Source: Kiritimatiellia bacterium (GTDB lineage: Bacteria; Verrucomicrobiota; Kiritimatiellia; RFP12; UBA1067). Taken from it: a DNA stretch of 15,711 nt. The notes beneath the pieces are model-generated. The model searched no databases. It saw only the letters and a list, made by a program, of their open reading frames with translations, and was not told the DNA's origin. Where the stretch lies: positions 1 to 15,711 of the forward strand of contig JAFYQC010000259.1 of NCBI GenBank assembly GCA_017547265.1, written 5' to 3'. This document shows positions 5,468 through 12,573 of this stretch, one piece after another. Positions within the stretch are counted from its first letter, which is position 1, and every line of letters begins with the position of its first letter. Position numbers and translations under genes: made by a program.

Positions 5468-8122
5468 CTAGCCCTCAATCCGGTGAAGCTGGTCGGCGAT
5501 CCATGCGGGGTCGACGCTTTCCTCGGGGGAGTTGAAGATCCAGTCGGCGAAATCCCACCGCCATTCGGACGTGTCGGTCGCAGGCCAGAAGACGCCGCGC
5601 TCGATGCCATCGACAAGTTCCTTCACCTTCGCCTCGGCCTCGGGAACATCCGCGCCCGAGAACGACTCGGAGTAGCATGTGTCAGCAACGGTCTTGGCGA
5701 GGATGCAGTACGAAGCCGTGATGCGCTCGCGCTTCGCTTCGGGGAAGTCAGGATCGGCGTCGAGCATCGCGCAGTAGAGCGGAAGCTGCAAGCTCTTCCA
5801 GACGCGGGTGCCGTCCTTCTTCGTCTCGAACGCCGCGGCGCGCGCAGCGCTATCCCACGTCTTGTAGTCGATGACGCACCACTCGCCAGTGCGCTCGTTG
5901 AAGTCGATGCGGTCACAGCGACCCGCGACGACTGTGTGGCCGTAGGCGACCTTCATCTTGCGCTCCGTCGCCATGACACGCCAGCCGTCCGCAGCGCGCG
6001 CGGCCTGAAGCGCGGCAAAACGGCGAAGCCGCCGCTTTACGCTCTCGCCCTGAAGCGCGACTATCGCCGGAATTTCAAGCCCGAAGCGCTCCACGAGAAT
6101 CGCATCAACCTTCTCCTCAAGCACCGCGGCGATTGCATCGGCGTCCGCCGAGTCCTTTAGCTCGCCCTGCCCCCACGCCTCGAGCGCGTCGTGCGCGAGA
6201 TTGCCGAACTCCGACGCGTCAAGCTCCTCGGCGCGATAGTCCTCGCTCTCGTTGTAGGTCTTGCGGAGGAGATAGGTAAAGGGGCAGTGCATGTAGAGAT
6301 CGAGACTCGACGGAGAAGTCTTGCGAAGCTCGGCGTACTCTGGCGGCACCGGCAACTTTATCTTCCACCGGTCGGGAAGGTCGGCGGGCGGCGTCTCGCC
6401 TGTTCCGGCGCGCGTAGCATATAGCGCAATCACGCGGCGAACAAGTTCTTCGTCGTCCTTGCAGTCGAAGAGAAGACGCGAGGGCTTCATCACATCGCCC
6501 TTCCCGTCTACGGAATGGAAATGCACCGTCACCGCAGCCGTCTCGCGGCATGCGAGCGTCATCGCGAGAATCGTCTTGTCGCGCGCCGTCCGCGCCGTGT
6601 TGTCCACAAGCCCGAGCCCGCGGCGAAGCGAGTCAGGAAGAAAGGCATGGCCCACGACAGATTCCGGTACCTTCCCCTCGGCAAAGCCGGAAATCGTGAC
6701 TTCGTCGGCGTCGAGGAACGGAAGCTCAAGCCAGCCGTCTGTCAGGATCGTATCGCCCTCGTCGGGCTCAAGCGAGTATGTCGTCTCGCCAAGACGTCGC
6801 TCGAACAACTCGAGCGCGAGGTCGCGCGGAACATCCTTTGCTAAGCACTCGTCGATTAGACCATTCACCGCCTCCGCTGCCGCCGCGAACTCACGCGACC
6901 GCTCGTCGCGTTCATCGAGGGCGAGCGTCGAAAAGATCGAGGCGAGAATCTGTCTCATGCCACGCTTCCTGAGCTGCACCTTCACAAGTTCGAAAATCGC
7001 GCGCAGCGTATGCTCCGTCTTCGGCGCGATGTCGTCGACCTTCGCGGGGATAAGCTGCTGCTGGCGGTTGTCGAGGTCGACGAGAGCCGCGGTGAGCTTC
7101 GCATCGTCGATCTTCAGTTCCGCCTTGAGCCAGCGCCTGACATCGCCGCCGCGCACAAACGCGGAGAAGACGGAATAAGAGGACGTTCGCGCAAGCGCGG
7201 CAAGCTGATGGGCGAGGTGTCCGAGCGAAGAGGTGGAAAGCGCCATCGCGGAAGGATTGTGTACCTTTAGCCCCTTCGCGCGAAGCGCGCCCTGTATCTC
7301 GGGAAAAGTCTCGGGATCTGCGAGGCAGAGCGCTGGTAGTGCCTCGTCCGGCTTTACCGACGCGAAGAGCGACGCGATCTTCGCGGCTTCGCTTGCCGCA
7401 GTTCCCGAGGCGGCGATCTGCGACATCTTAAGTTCCGGAGCGGCCGATACATCGGGAACGAGTTCCGTCACGGGAAGATTCGACTTCTCGAGGACGATGT
7501 TCATCACAGGAAGCGGATCGAGAACGCAGGCGACTACGGCTTCCTCGATGCCAGGAAACTCTATCGGCTTTGCGAGTTCATCCTTGAGCGCCGCAATGCG
7601 ATCGCGCTTGCCACGCAGCTGAAGCGCGGCAAAGTACCGCGACTCAAGACCGGCGAGCTTTTGCCAGCGCTCGATCTCGACATCTGCAAGATCGCCAGTG
7701 AGTATCGAGCCGACCTTCTCTGCGACATCCGAAAAGGAAAGCGCGTTCGCGCCGAGGATGCGGCGGATGTCGGCAAGTTCGGCGGCGACGTCAAAGCCGC
7801 CCTTCCCGCCGTTCGCCTCCCTGAGCGCAAGCAGTTCGTCGGCGCGTCCTGCGATGTCGGTGGCGGAAAGGTCGACGAGGTGCGCAGGAGTCCTGACGAG
7901 CGGAGGAACGACGCCCGCGGGAAAGCGCCTCGCAAGCGCGTGGCGAAGGCGGCGACCGCTCTGCGCCGTCGGCACGACGACGAGAATGTGCGCGAGCGAC
8001 TTTACGCCGGCTGCGTCAGTCCTCGCCCGCACGGCAAGAAAGTCGGCAACAGCGTCGACCGCCTTCCGCCGCGCGTCAAAAGGCTCGACACGCCTCTTGC
8101 CCTTCGCCTGTGGTCCGTCCAT
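5468..8122 (-). CDS. addB: AddB-like PD-(D/E)XK nuclease subunit
   Basis: This 884-residue protein resembles AddB/PDDEXK_1-family nuclease subunits, which pair with AddA to process DNA ends. The N-terminal part is a degenerate helicase-like region starting LAHILVVVPTAQSGRRLRHAL with no Walker A motif, so it should not bind ATP in the usual way. The nuclease domain occupies about residues 600-860: SSLDLYMHCPFTYLLRKTY, LAHDALEAW (643-651), GRCDRIDFN (734-742), WCVIDYKTW (748-756, the D-x-K core) and SLQLPLY (778-784). The Cys cluster (C-x2-C-x5-C) that holds the iron-sulfur cluster in Bacillus AddB is missing; the corresponding tail reads GVFWPATDTSEWRWDFADW. I use the ATG at 8122; TTG at 8128 is an alternative and neither has a clear Shine-Dalgarno sequence. 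The start is 12 bp after the GDPD gene, so the two are probably co-transcribed. Confidence 0.85.
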   Translation of the reverse strand: MDGPQAKGKRRVEPFDARRKAVDAVADFLAVRARTDAAGVKSLAHILVVVPTAQSGRRLRHALARRFPAGVVPPLVRTPAHLVDLSATDIAGRADELLALREANGGKGGFDVAAELADIRRILGANALSFSDVAEKVGSILTGDLADVEIERWQKLAGLESRYFAALQLRGKRDRIAALKDELAKPIEFPGIEEAVVACVLDPLPVMNIVLEKSNLPVTELVPDVSAAPELKMSQIAASGTAASEAAKIASLFASVKPDEALPALCLADPETFPEIQGALRAKGLKVHNPSAMALSTSSLGHLAHQLAALARTSSYSVFSAFVRGGDVRRWLKAELKIDDAKLTAALVDLDNRQQQLIPAKVDDIAPKTEHTLRAIFELVKVQLRKRGMRQILASIFSTLALDERDERSREFAAAAEAVNGLIDECLAKDVPRDLALELFERRLGETTYSLEPDEGDTILTDGWLELPFLDADEVTISGFAEGKVPESVVGHAFLPDSLRRGLGLVDNTARTARDKTILAMTLACRETAAVTVHFHSVDGKGDVMKPSRLLFDCKDDEELVRRVIALYATRAGTGETPPADLPDRWKIKLPVPPEYAELRKTSPSSLDLYMHCPFTYLLRKTYNESEDYRAEELDASEFGNLAHDALEAWGQGELKDSADADAIAAVLEEKVDAILVERFGLEIPAIVALQGESVKRRLRRFAALQAARAADGWRVMATERKMKVAYGHTVVAGRCDRIDFNERTGEWCVIDYKTWDSAARAAAFETKKDGTRVWKSLQLPLYCAMLDADPDFPEAKRERITASYCILAKTVADTCYSESFSGADVPEAEAKVKELVDGIERGVFWPATDTSEWRWDFADWIFNSPEESVDPAWIADQLHRIEG

Positions 8123-8134
8123 CGTCAAACGGTG

Positions 8135-9085
8135 CTACTTGAGGTTGCGACGCCCCTTCTCGGAGAGGTATTTCAGGAGATCGACAGGGCGGTCGGTCTG
8201 TATCATCGTCGCGCCGCGGGAGAGGCACCAGCCCCAGCTGCCGTCGGCATCGCCCTCGTGACCGCGCTCGTCGGTATGTCCAGCGCAGAGGGAGTCCCAC
8301 AGCGTGTTGATCCAGATGCGCGGACCTCCATTCGCCTGCAGCTTCTCGAGCGACTCAAGGACCTCAAGCGGCTCTTCCTTCGCGAAGCAGAGCTCGTAGG
8401 CGAACGGGACCTTCTCCGCCTCCTGCCACGCCTTGAAGCCCTTCATGGCGTTCGGGTTGTTTATGTTGATGATCGGCATGTAGAGGAACGTACCGTCAAC
8501 GATGCCCGCCCACTGGTCGCCCATTCTGCTCTTGAGGTCCTTCGGGGAAAAGCCGCCTTTGAAGATGACCTCGCGCTCGACACCGCAACGCCGCGCACAT
8601 TCGGCGACGCCCTTCGGGTCGCGCGGGAACTTGTCGATGTTCACGAGTATCTTCCCCTTCGTCAGCGCAAACGCCTCTTCGAGAGTGAGTATCTCGTAGT
8701 CCGTAATCGTCTTTCCGTCCGTGCCCTTGAGACGGAACTTCTTGATCTCCTCGACCGTGTAGTCAGTGCTCGGTCCCTTGCCGTTGGAAACGCGGTCAAG
8801 AGAGCCGTCGTGCAAAAGGACGAATCTGCCGTCCTTCGTCTTTGACACGTCGAGTTCCACGATGTCCGCGCCAATGTCGATCGACCCCTTTATCGCGCCG
8901 ACGGAATTCTCCGGCGCGTGCCGCCAGTCGCCGCGGTGCATCGTGACGAACACATAGCTCCTGTCGCGGCTTTCGAGCTTCGCGCGAAGAAGCTCGGTGC
9001 GCGTCGGCGTTGCAGATTGCGCATCGGCGTACGACGCGAGCGAAACGGCCGCGGTTGCGATTGCGGCCAACAATGTCATTTTCAC
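8135..9085 (-). CDS. secreted glycerophosphodiester phosphodiesterase-family protein
   Basis: This 316-residue GDPD-family enzyme hydrolyses glycerophosphodiesters to glycerol-3-phosphate plus an alcohol. The fold is a TIM barrel with catalytic acid/base His in HRGDWRHAPENS (H50) and metal ligands in VELDVSKTKDG (E77, D79) plus LLHDGSLDR (H92). The barrel closes near the C-terminus with ATMIQTDRP. The N-terminus KMTLLAAIATAAVSLASYADA is a typical Sec signal peptide with likely cleavage after ADA (residue 22), so the enzyme acts outside the cytoplasm. I chose GTG at 9085 because AAGGAGG ends six bases upstream, and it puts a Lys ahead of the hydrophobic core. ATG at 9079 would be 12 bases from the Shine-Dalgarno sequence. 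An upstream frame to 9157 would bury the signal peptide. It probably supports scavenging of lipid-derived phosphate or carbon; substrate is unknown. Confidence 0.9.
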   Translation of the reverse strand: MKMTLLAAIATAAVSLASYADAQSATPTRTELLRAKLESRDRSYVFVTMHRGDWRHAPENSVGAIKGSIDIGADIVELDVSKTKDGRFVLLHDGSLDRVSNGKGPSTDYTVEEIKKFRLKGTDGKTITDYEILTLEEAFALTKGKILVNIDKFPRDPKGVAECARRCGVEREVIFKGGFSPKDLKSRMGDQWAGIVDGTFLYMPIININNPNAMKGFKAWQEAEKVPFAYELCFAKEEPLEVLESLEKLQANGGPRIWINTLWDSLCAGHTDERGHEGDADGSWGWCLSRGATMIQTDRPVDLLKYLSEKGRRNLK

Positions 9086-9162
9086 TCTTTCCCTCCTTAG
9101 TCTGTTAGACTTTACCTGCCACAATTGCGCAAGCCGGCATGGACGAGCCACTCGCACAGCTT

Positions 9163-10749
9163 TTAATCGGCGAGCTCTTCCTGGAGAAGGCGGCGGGCGG
9201 AGCCGGGGCCCTCGAGGAGACGCGCATAGTAGCCCTCGATCTTCGCGGCGAGCGGAGTCGTCGTGAGGTCGAGGCCGAAGATCGTCGGGTTCGAGAGGAT
9301 TTCGCGGATCTTACCTTCCTTCACCTTCGCCATAAGCTCGTCCTTGAGAGGATCGGGCGAGACTTCAAGCGGAGTGCCGTCGTCAAACGTGCCGTTCAAG
9401 TAGCGGAGCCAGCCCGCGATCGCAAGCGGAATCGAGACGAGCGAGCCGAGGTCGCGCCCTTCGCGGATGTAGCTCTTGATCGTCTCGCCAAAGCGGATGC
9501 CGACCTTCTGCGAAGTGTCGGTCGCGATGCGGCGCGGATCGTCGGGCATGAAGGGGTTGGGCAGGCGCTCGTTCACCACTTCGTCGATGAACGCCTTTGG
9601 CGAGAGAATCTTCGGATCAACGACCACGGGAAGCCCCTCAACATAGCCAAGACGCTTCACGAGCTTCACGATGTCGGCGTCCTTCATCTCCTCGCAGATG
9701 AGCGTGTAGCCGAGCAGGCACCCGTACATCGACATCGCCGTGTGGAGAGGATTGAGGCACGTCGTAACCTTCATCTTCTCGCACATGTTCACGGTGTCGC
9801 GGTCGCAGAAATAGACGCCCGCCTTTTCGAGCGGCGGACGACCGTTCGGGAACTTGTCCTCGACGACGAGATATTGCGGCTTTTCGGCGTTGACGAACGC
9901 CGCGATGAAAGTCTTCTTGTCCGTCACGATCGGCGCCATGCCCTCGATGCCGGCGTCCGCGAGCGACTTCTCGACCATCGGGTGGGGGCGCGGCGTGATC
10001 TTGTCGATCATCGACCACGGGAAGGAAATCTTCGACTCGTCCTTCAGGTAGTCGAGAAACGCGGCGGGAGCAAAGCCGTTCTTGACCCAGGCCGAGGCGA
10101 CTTCGAGGACGGCGGACATAAGCTTCTCGCCGTTGTGCGAGCAGTTGTCCATCGAAACAACGGCCATCGGGAGAGCCCCTGCGCCAAAGCGCTCCAGAAG
10201 AAGCGCGGCTACTATCGACATCGCGTGGCGCGCCTTTGCGGGACCTTCAGCCATGTCCGCTTCGACAACCGGCATAAGCGAACCGTCGGTGCGGCGAAGC
10301 TGGTAGCCCTTCTCGGTGATCGTGAACGAGAGCATCTTGAGCGACGGCGCGCGGAAGATCGCCTTCAGCTGCGCGGCGGACTTCTCGTCCGCGAAGTTCG
10401 CCTTAAGTCCCTGGGCGACGCCGGCGAGAATCTCACGCGTCGTCGTGCCGTCGGGATTGAGAAGGACGTTCAAGGTCAGGTTGTCGTGCGCGTCGTAGAT
10501 CTTGTCGATCACTTCGTAGTCGAACGTGTCGCACGCGATTATGCCGGTCTTGGTGAGGCCCTCGTTCAGCAGGCGCTGCGAGAGCGAGCCAATGAAGCCG
10601 CGAAAAATGTTGCCCGCGCCGAAGTGGACCCACTCGGGCGCTTTTGCAGTCGACTCGCGTATAGCGGCGATGTCGAACTTGGGAAGCGCGACGCCAGCGG
10701 CAGTCCAAGCATCCTTTTCGTTCAATACAGAATCAATATTCAGCTTCAT
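9163..10749 (-). CDS. mannitol dehydrogenase-family oxidoreductase (fructuronate reductase-like)
   Basis: This 528-residue NAD(P)-dependent protein belongs to the long-chain polyol/hexuronate dehydrogenase family (mannitol 2-dehydrogenase, UxuB, UxaB). The dinucleotide-binding segment is WVHFGAGNIFRGF (40-52). The central signature is SMDNCSHNGEKL (199-210) with FPWSMIDKITPRP (243-255). The catalytic Lys-Asn-His set lies in MKVTTCLNPLHTAMSMYG (K327, N333, H336). It reduces a keto-sugar or sugar acid such as fructuronate to mannonate in the cytoplasm. No uxaC or uxuA neighbour is present to fix the substrate, so I leave the symbol empty. The start is set by AAGGAG seven bases before the ATG. 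It has its own extended -10 promoter and is followed after 77 bp by the GDPD gene. The 77-bp gap shows only a 5-bp inverted repeat (AGTCT/AGACT) next to the GDPD Shine-Dalgarno sequence. Confidence 0.88.
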   Translation of the reverse strand: MKLNIDSVLNEKDAWTAAGVALPKFDIAAIRESTAKAPEWVHFGAGNIFRGFIGSLSQRLLNEGLTKTGIIACDTFDYEVIDKIYDAHDNLTLNVLLNPDGTTTREILAGVAQGLKANFADEKSAAQLKAIFRAPSLKMLSFTITEKGYQLRRTDGSLMPVVEADMAEGPAKARHAMSIVAALLLERFGAGALPMAVVSMDNCSHNGEKLMSAVLEVASAWVKNGFAPAAFLDYLKDESKISFPWSMIDKITPRPHPMVEKSLADAGIEGMAPIVTDKKTFIAAFVNAEKPQYLVVEDKFPNGRPPLEKAGVYFCDRDTVNMCEKMKVTTCLNPLHTAMSMYGCLLGYTLICEEMKDADIVKLVKRLGYVEGLPVVVDPKILSPKAFIDEVVNERLPNPFMPDDPRRIATDTSQKVGIRFGETIKSYIREGRDLGSLVSIPLAIAGWLRYLNGTFDDGTPLEVSPDPLKDELMAKVKEGKIREILSNPTIFGLDLTTTPLAAKIEGYYARLLEGPGSARRLLQEELAD

Positions 10750-10773
10750 TTCATCTCTCCTTTGTTTTCGTAA

Positions 10774-10783
10774 ATTATATCAG
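10774..10783 (-). promoter_or_regulatory. extended -10 promoter of the mannitol dehydrogenase-family gene
   Basis: The minus strand reads CTGATATAAT, an extended -10 box (TGaTATAAT). Its TGA is also the stop codon of tsaC (10780-10782). No -35 box stands out at 17 bp. The predicted leader is 18-20 bases and carries AAGGAG before the ATG at 10749. Confidence 0.6.
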
Positions 10784-11304
10784 ATTTCGACGCCGCCACG
10801 GCGCAAAACTTCCAAGCTCCCCTCGGGGCCGACCTTGACGACTGTCGACGGCACTCCGCCTGGGCTTATGCCGTCGTCGACGACGATGTCAGCGGAAAGC
10901 CCGACATCCGCGAGCGCCGCAGGCGCGTCGGTCGCAGCCCTCTGCCCCGAAAGGTTCGCGCTCGTAACGCGCAAAAGTCCGCCGCACTTCGCAAGGAGCC
11001 GCCGCGTCCAGTCGTGGTCGGGAACGCGATAGCCCTCTCCGTCAAACACTATCGTAAGGCCCCCTGGCCACTTTTCCGTTAGCCGGTGCTTTACGGGCGT
11101 CGCCTCGACGCTCGCGGCAAGCAGGGCAATTGGCTTTTTCGCCTCGCGCCCCTTGATCGTGTAGAGCCGGTCAACGGCCTCTGGGAAGTCAGGGTGAGCG
11201 GCGAGTCCGTAGACCGTGTCGGTCGGGATCACCGCGACGCCGCCGGCAAGCAGGATCTTTGCTGCGGCCTCAAGCCCTTCTTCGTCACTCCTTACAATTC
11301 GCAT
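10780..11304 (-). CDS. tsaC: threonylcarbamoyl-AMP synthase (YrdC/TsaC)
   Basis: This 174-residue YrdC-domain protein makes L-threonylcarbamoyl-AMP from threonine, bicarbonate and ATP, the first step of t6A37 modification of ANN-decoding tRNAs. Family motifs are clear: PTDTVYGLAA (27-36), KGREAKKPI (51-59), WPGGLTIV (79-86), VTSANLSGQ (113-121) and PSTVVKV. It lacks the C-terminal Sua5 domain, hence TsaC rather than Sua5. The stretch between KKPI and WPGG is roughly 15 residues shorter than in E. coli TsaC. I use the ATG at 11304, just before RIVRSDEEG; the open frame runs to 11601, but that extension is a shadow of the C_GCAxxG gene. The Shine-Dalgarno sequence is poor. A CGCAGAG-type repeat fills the 38-bp gap to the upstream gene. 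Confidence 0.93.
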   Translation of the reverse strand: MRIVRSDEEGLEAAAKILLAGGVAVIPTDTVYGLAAHPDFPEAVDRLYTIKGREAKKPIALLAASVEATPVKHRLTEKWPGGLTIVFDGEGYRVPDHDWTRRLLAKCGGLLRVTSANLSGQRAATDAPAALADVGLSADIVVDDGISPGGVPSTVVKVGPEGSLEVLRRGGVEI

Positions 11305-11310
11305 CTTTTG

Positions 11311-11346
11311 CTCTGCGTACTTTGCGTCTCTGCGCCTCTGCGTTAA
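11311..11346. repeat. CTCTGCG/CGCAGAG short tandem repeat element
   Basis: On the plus strand four imperfect 8-9 bp units follow one another: CTCTGCGTA, CTTTGCGT, CTCTGCGC, CTCTGCGT, then TAAA. Read on the minus strand this is TTAACGCAGAGGCGCAGAG followed by further CGCA units. From general knowledge, near-identical CGCAGAG runs occur as scattered short repeats in unrelated bacterial genomes and often mis-translate as TQRRRDA-like peptides, as they do here. It begins at the stop codon of the C_GCAxxG gene and ends 6 bp before the tsaC start, so it supplies the whole spacer. Confidence 0.75.
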
Positions 11347-11759
11347 AACATATTCTCTAACAGCCGTGCAGCGAGTTTCACGAGCTCGACGCAGGGGCGC
11401 TTCTTGTAATACCCCTCCGTCCGCGCCTCGGGTGCGCCGCCCTGGGTCGCGCCGGTTCCGGCCAAGAGCTCGCGGCAGACGATCGAGCCGCATTCCGCCT
11501 TGAATTTCTCCGCAAACGCCTGCACATGCGGATATGTCGCCACCTTGTCGGGACCGTGGCGCATCCCGAGGACGAGAGCCGCGCCTGTCACCGCGCCGCA
11601 AACCTCACGCATACGGCCAACGCCGCCGCCAAGCCCGCACGAAACCTTCGCCGCAGTGTAGGCGTCCATGCCGAGTTCGTCGGCAAACGCGCTGAACACG
11701 GACTGCGAGCAGTTCATGCCGCTTCTGAAAAGCTCCTCCGCCTTCTCCTCGTGCGTCAT
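11343..11759 (-). CDS. C_GCAxxG_C_C family protein
   Basis: This 138-residue cytoplasmic protein has the cysteine pattern that defines the C_GCAxxG_C_C (putative redox-active) family: NCSQSV (C17), VSCGLGGGVGRM (C41), VCGAVTGAALVLG (C54, the CGAxxG core), ECGSIVCREL (C90, C95) and RPCVELV (C123). The family is common in anaerobes; its biochemical role is not established, and a redox or metal-binding function is assumed from the invariant cysteines. I chose the ATG at 11759 because GGAG lies eight bases upstream and family members start at this distance from the first Cys. The ATG overlaps the rluB stop in ATGA, so the two are translationally coupled. The TAA stop is also the first part of the CGCAGAG repeat. 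Confidence 0.9.
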   Translation of the reverse strand: MTHEEKAEELFRSGMNCSQSVFSAFADELGMDAYTAAKVSCGLGGGVGRMREVCGAVTGAALVLGMRHGPDKVATYPHVQAFAEKFKAECGSIVCRELLAGTGATQGGAPEARTEGYYKKRPCVELVKLAARLLENMF

Positions 11760-12469
11760 TTCAGCAGCTCCAGTTCTTCGGGCGTGAGGTCGCGCCATTC
11801 TCCGGGGGCAAGCGCGGGATCAAGCGCGAGCCGCCCGACGGCGACGCGCTTCAGCGAGATGACGACGAGATGCGCGGCAGAGCACATGTAGCGAATCTGG
11901 CGCTTCCGGCCTTCGCGCAGGCGGAACTCGAGCGTCGTGACATTGCTTTCGGGGCCCGACAGCACTTTCACCGGAACGGGGCGGGTCACATAGCCGTCTG
12001 GCATCTTCACTGGCCCTCGAAGGACGCGCAGCTTTTCCTCGCTCCAGCGGCCGGCGGCACGGACAATGTAAGTCTTTTCGTGTTCGTAGCGCGGGTGGGT
12101 GAGGCGAAGCGTGAGGTCGCCGTCGTTCGACATGAGGAGCATCCCCTCGGAGTCCTTGTCGAGGCGGCCGACAGGAACAAGGCGCTCGGGCGTAGTGACG
12201 AGTTCCGCGACAGTCTTCCCGCCAAATGGGTCACTAGTCGAGCTCAAGACCCCTACGGGCTTGTAGAGCATCACCGTCCGCTTCGCCTCGGCCGCCGCCA
12301 GCGGCTTTCCGTCCACTGAAATCTTCGCAGTCGCCGGATCGACGCGCTCGCCTGGCTCCTTAACCACCACGCCGTCAACCGTAACACGCCCCGCGGCAAT
12401 CAGTTCTGCCGACTTGCGGCGAGAGGCGACACCAGCGTGGCTCAATACATTTTGCAGTCGTTCTTCCAT
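11756..12469 (-). CDS. rluB: RsuA/RluB-family rRNA pseudouridine synthase
   Basis: This 237-residue protein isomerises a uridine in rRNA to pseudouridine. An S4 RNA-binding domain comes first (ERLQNVLSHAGVASRRKSAE then GRVTVDG, residues 3-33). The catalytic domain follows with LYKPVGVLSS (68-77) and VGRLDKDSEGMLLMSNDGD (100-118), in which D104 is the nucleophile. GRKRQIRYMC replaces the more usual GRNRQVRRMC, and LKRVAVGRLAL with LTPEELELL closes the protein. Length and the C-terminal motif fit RluB (23S helix 89) best, but RsuA, RluE and RluF share the fold, so the exact target is inferred. The promoter -10 box is 10 bases from the ATG, so the mRNA should have a leader of only a few bases and no Shine-Dalgarno sequence. 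The gene overlaps the next one by 4 bp. Confidence 0.93.
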   Translation of the reverse strand: MEERLQNVLSHAGVASRRKSAELIAAGRVTVDGVVVKEPGERVDPATAKISVDGKPLAAAEAKRTVMLYKPVGVLSSTSDPFGGKTVAELVTTPERLVPVGRLDKDSEGMLLMSNDGDLTLRLTHPRYEHEKTYIVRAAGRWSEEKLRVLRGPVKMPDGYVTRPVPVKVLSGPESNVTTLEFRLREGRKRQIRYMCSAAHLVVISLKRVAVGRLALDPALAPGEWRDLTPEELELLK

Positions 12470-12479
12470 GTTTTGTTGA

Positions 12480-12508
12480 ATTATACCAAAGCCTCATAAT
12501 GGCCGCAA
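12480..12508 (-). promoter_or_regulatory. rluB promoter (extended -10, near-leaderless)
   Basis: Minus strand: TTGCGG (12503-12508), a 17-base spacer ending in TTTGG, then TATAAT (12480-12485). Predicted transcription start is near 12472-12474, three to five bases before the ATG at 12469. Only five bases separate this -35 box from that of the divergent nfnA promoter. Confidence 0.78.
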
Positions 12509-12513
12509 GGCAC

Positions 12514-12542
12514 TTGACCGCGCGCGCGAAAATTGGTATATT
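12514..12542 (+). promoter_or_regulatory. nfnAB promoter (extended -10)
   Basis: TTGACC (12514-12519), a 17-base spacer with an alternating GCGCGCGCG tract and ending in ATTGG, then TATATT (12537-12542). The leader would be about 25 bases. It holds a weak inverted repeat CTTTTT/AAAAAG (12553-12569) just before the nfnA ATG and no Shine-Dalgarno sequence. Confidence 0.78.
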
Positions 12543-12573
12543 TTGCGGCTAACTTTTTTGGGCAAAAAGCACC

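Noticed and set aside
9096..9112. AGTCT-AAC-AGACT inverted repeat upstream of the GDPD gene
   Set aside because: Only five base pairs and next to the Shine-Dalgarno sequence; too short to call an operator or terminator.
9139..10773. 544-codon plus-strand open frame opposite the mannitol dehydrogenase-family gene
   Set aside because: It mirrors the real gene, is rich in Arg, Leu, Val and Asp without a recognisable domain, and arises from high-GC codon use. The minus-strand gene has clear motifs, promoter and Shine-Dalgarno sequence.
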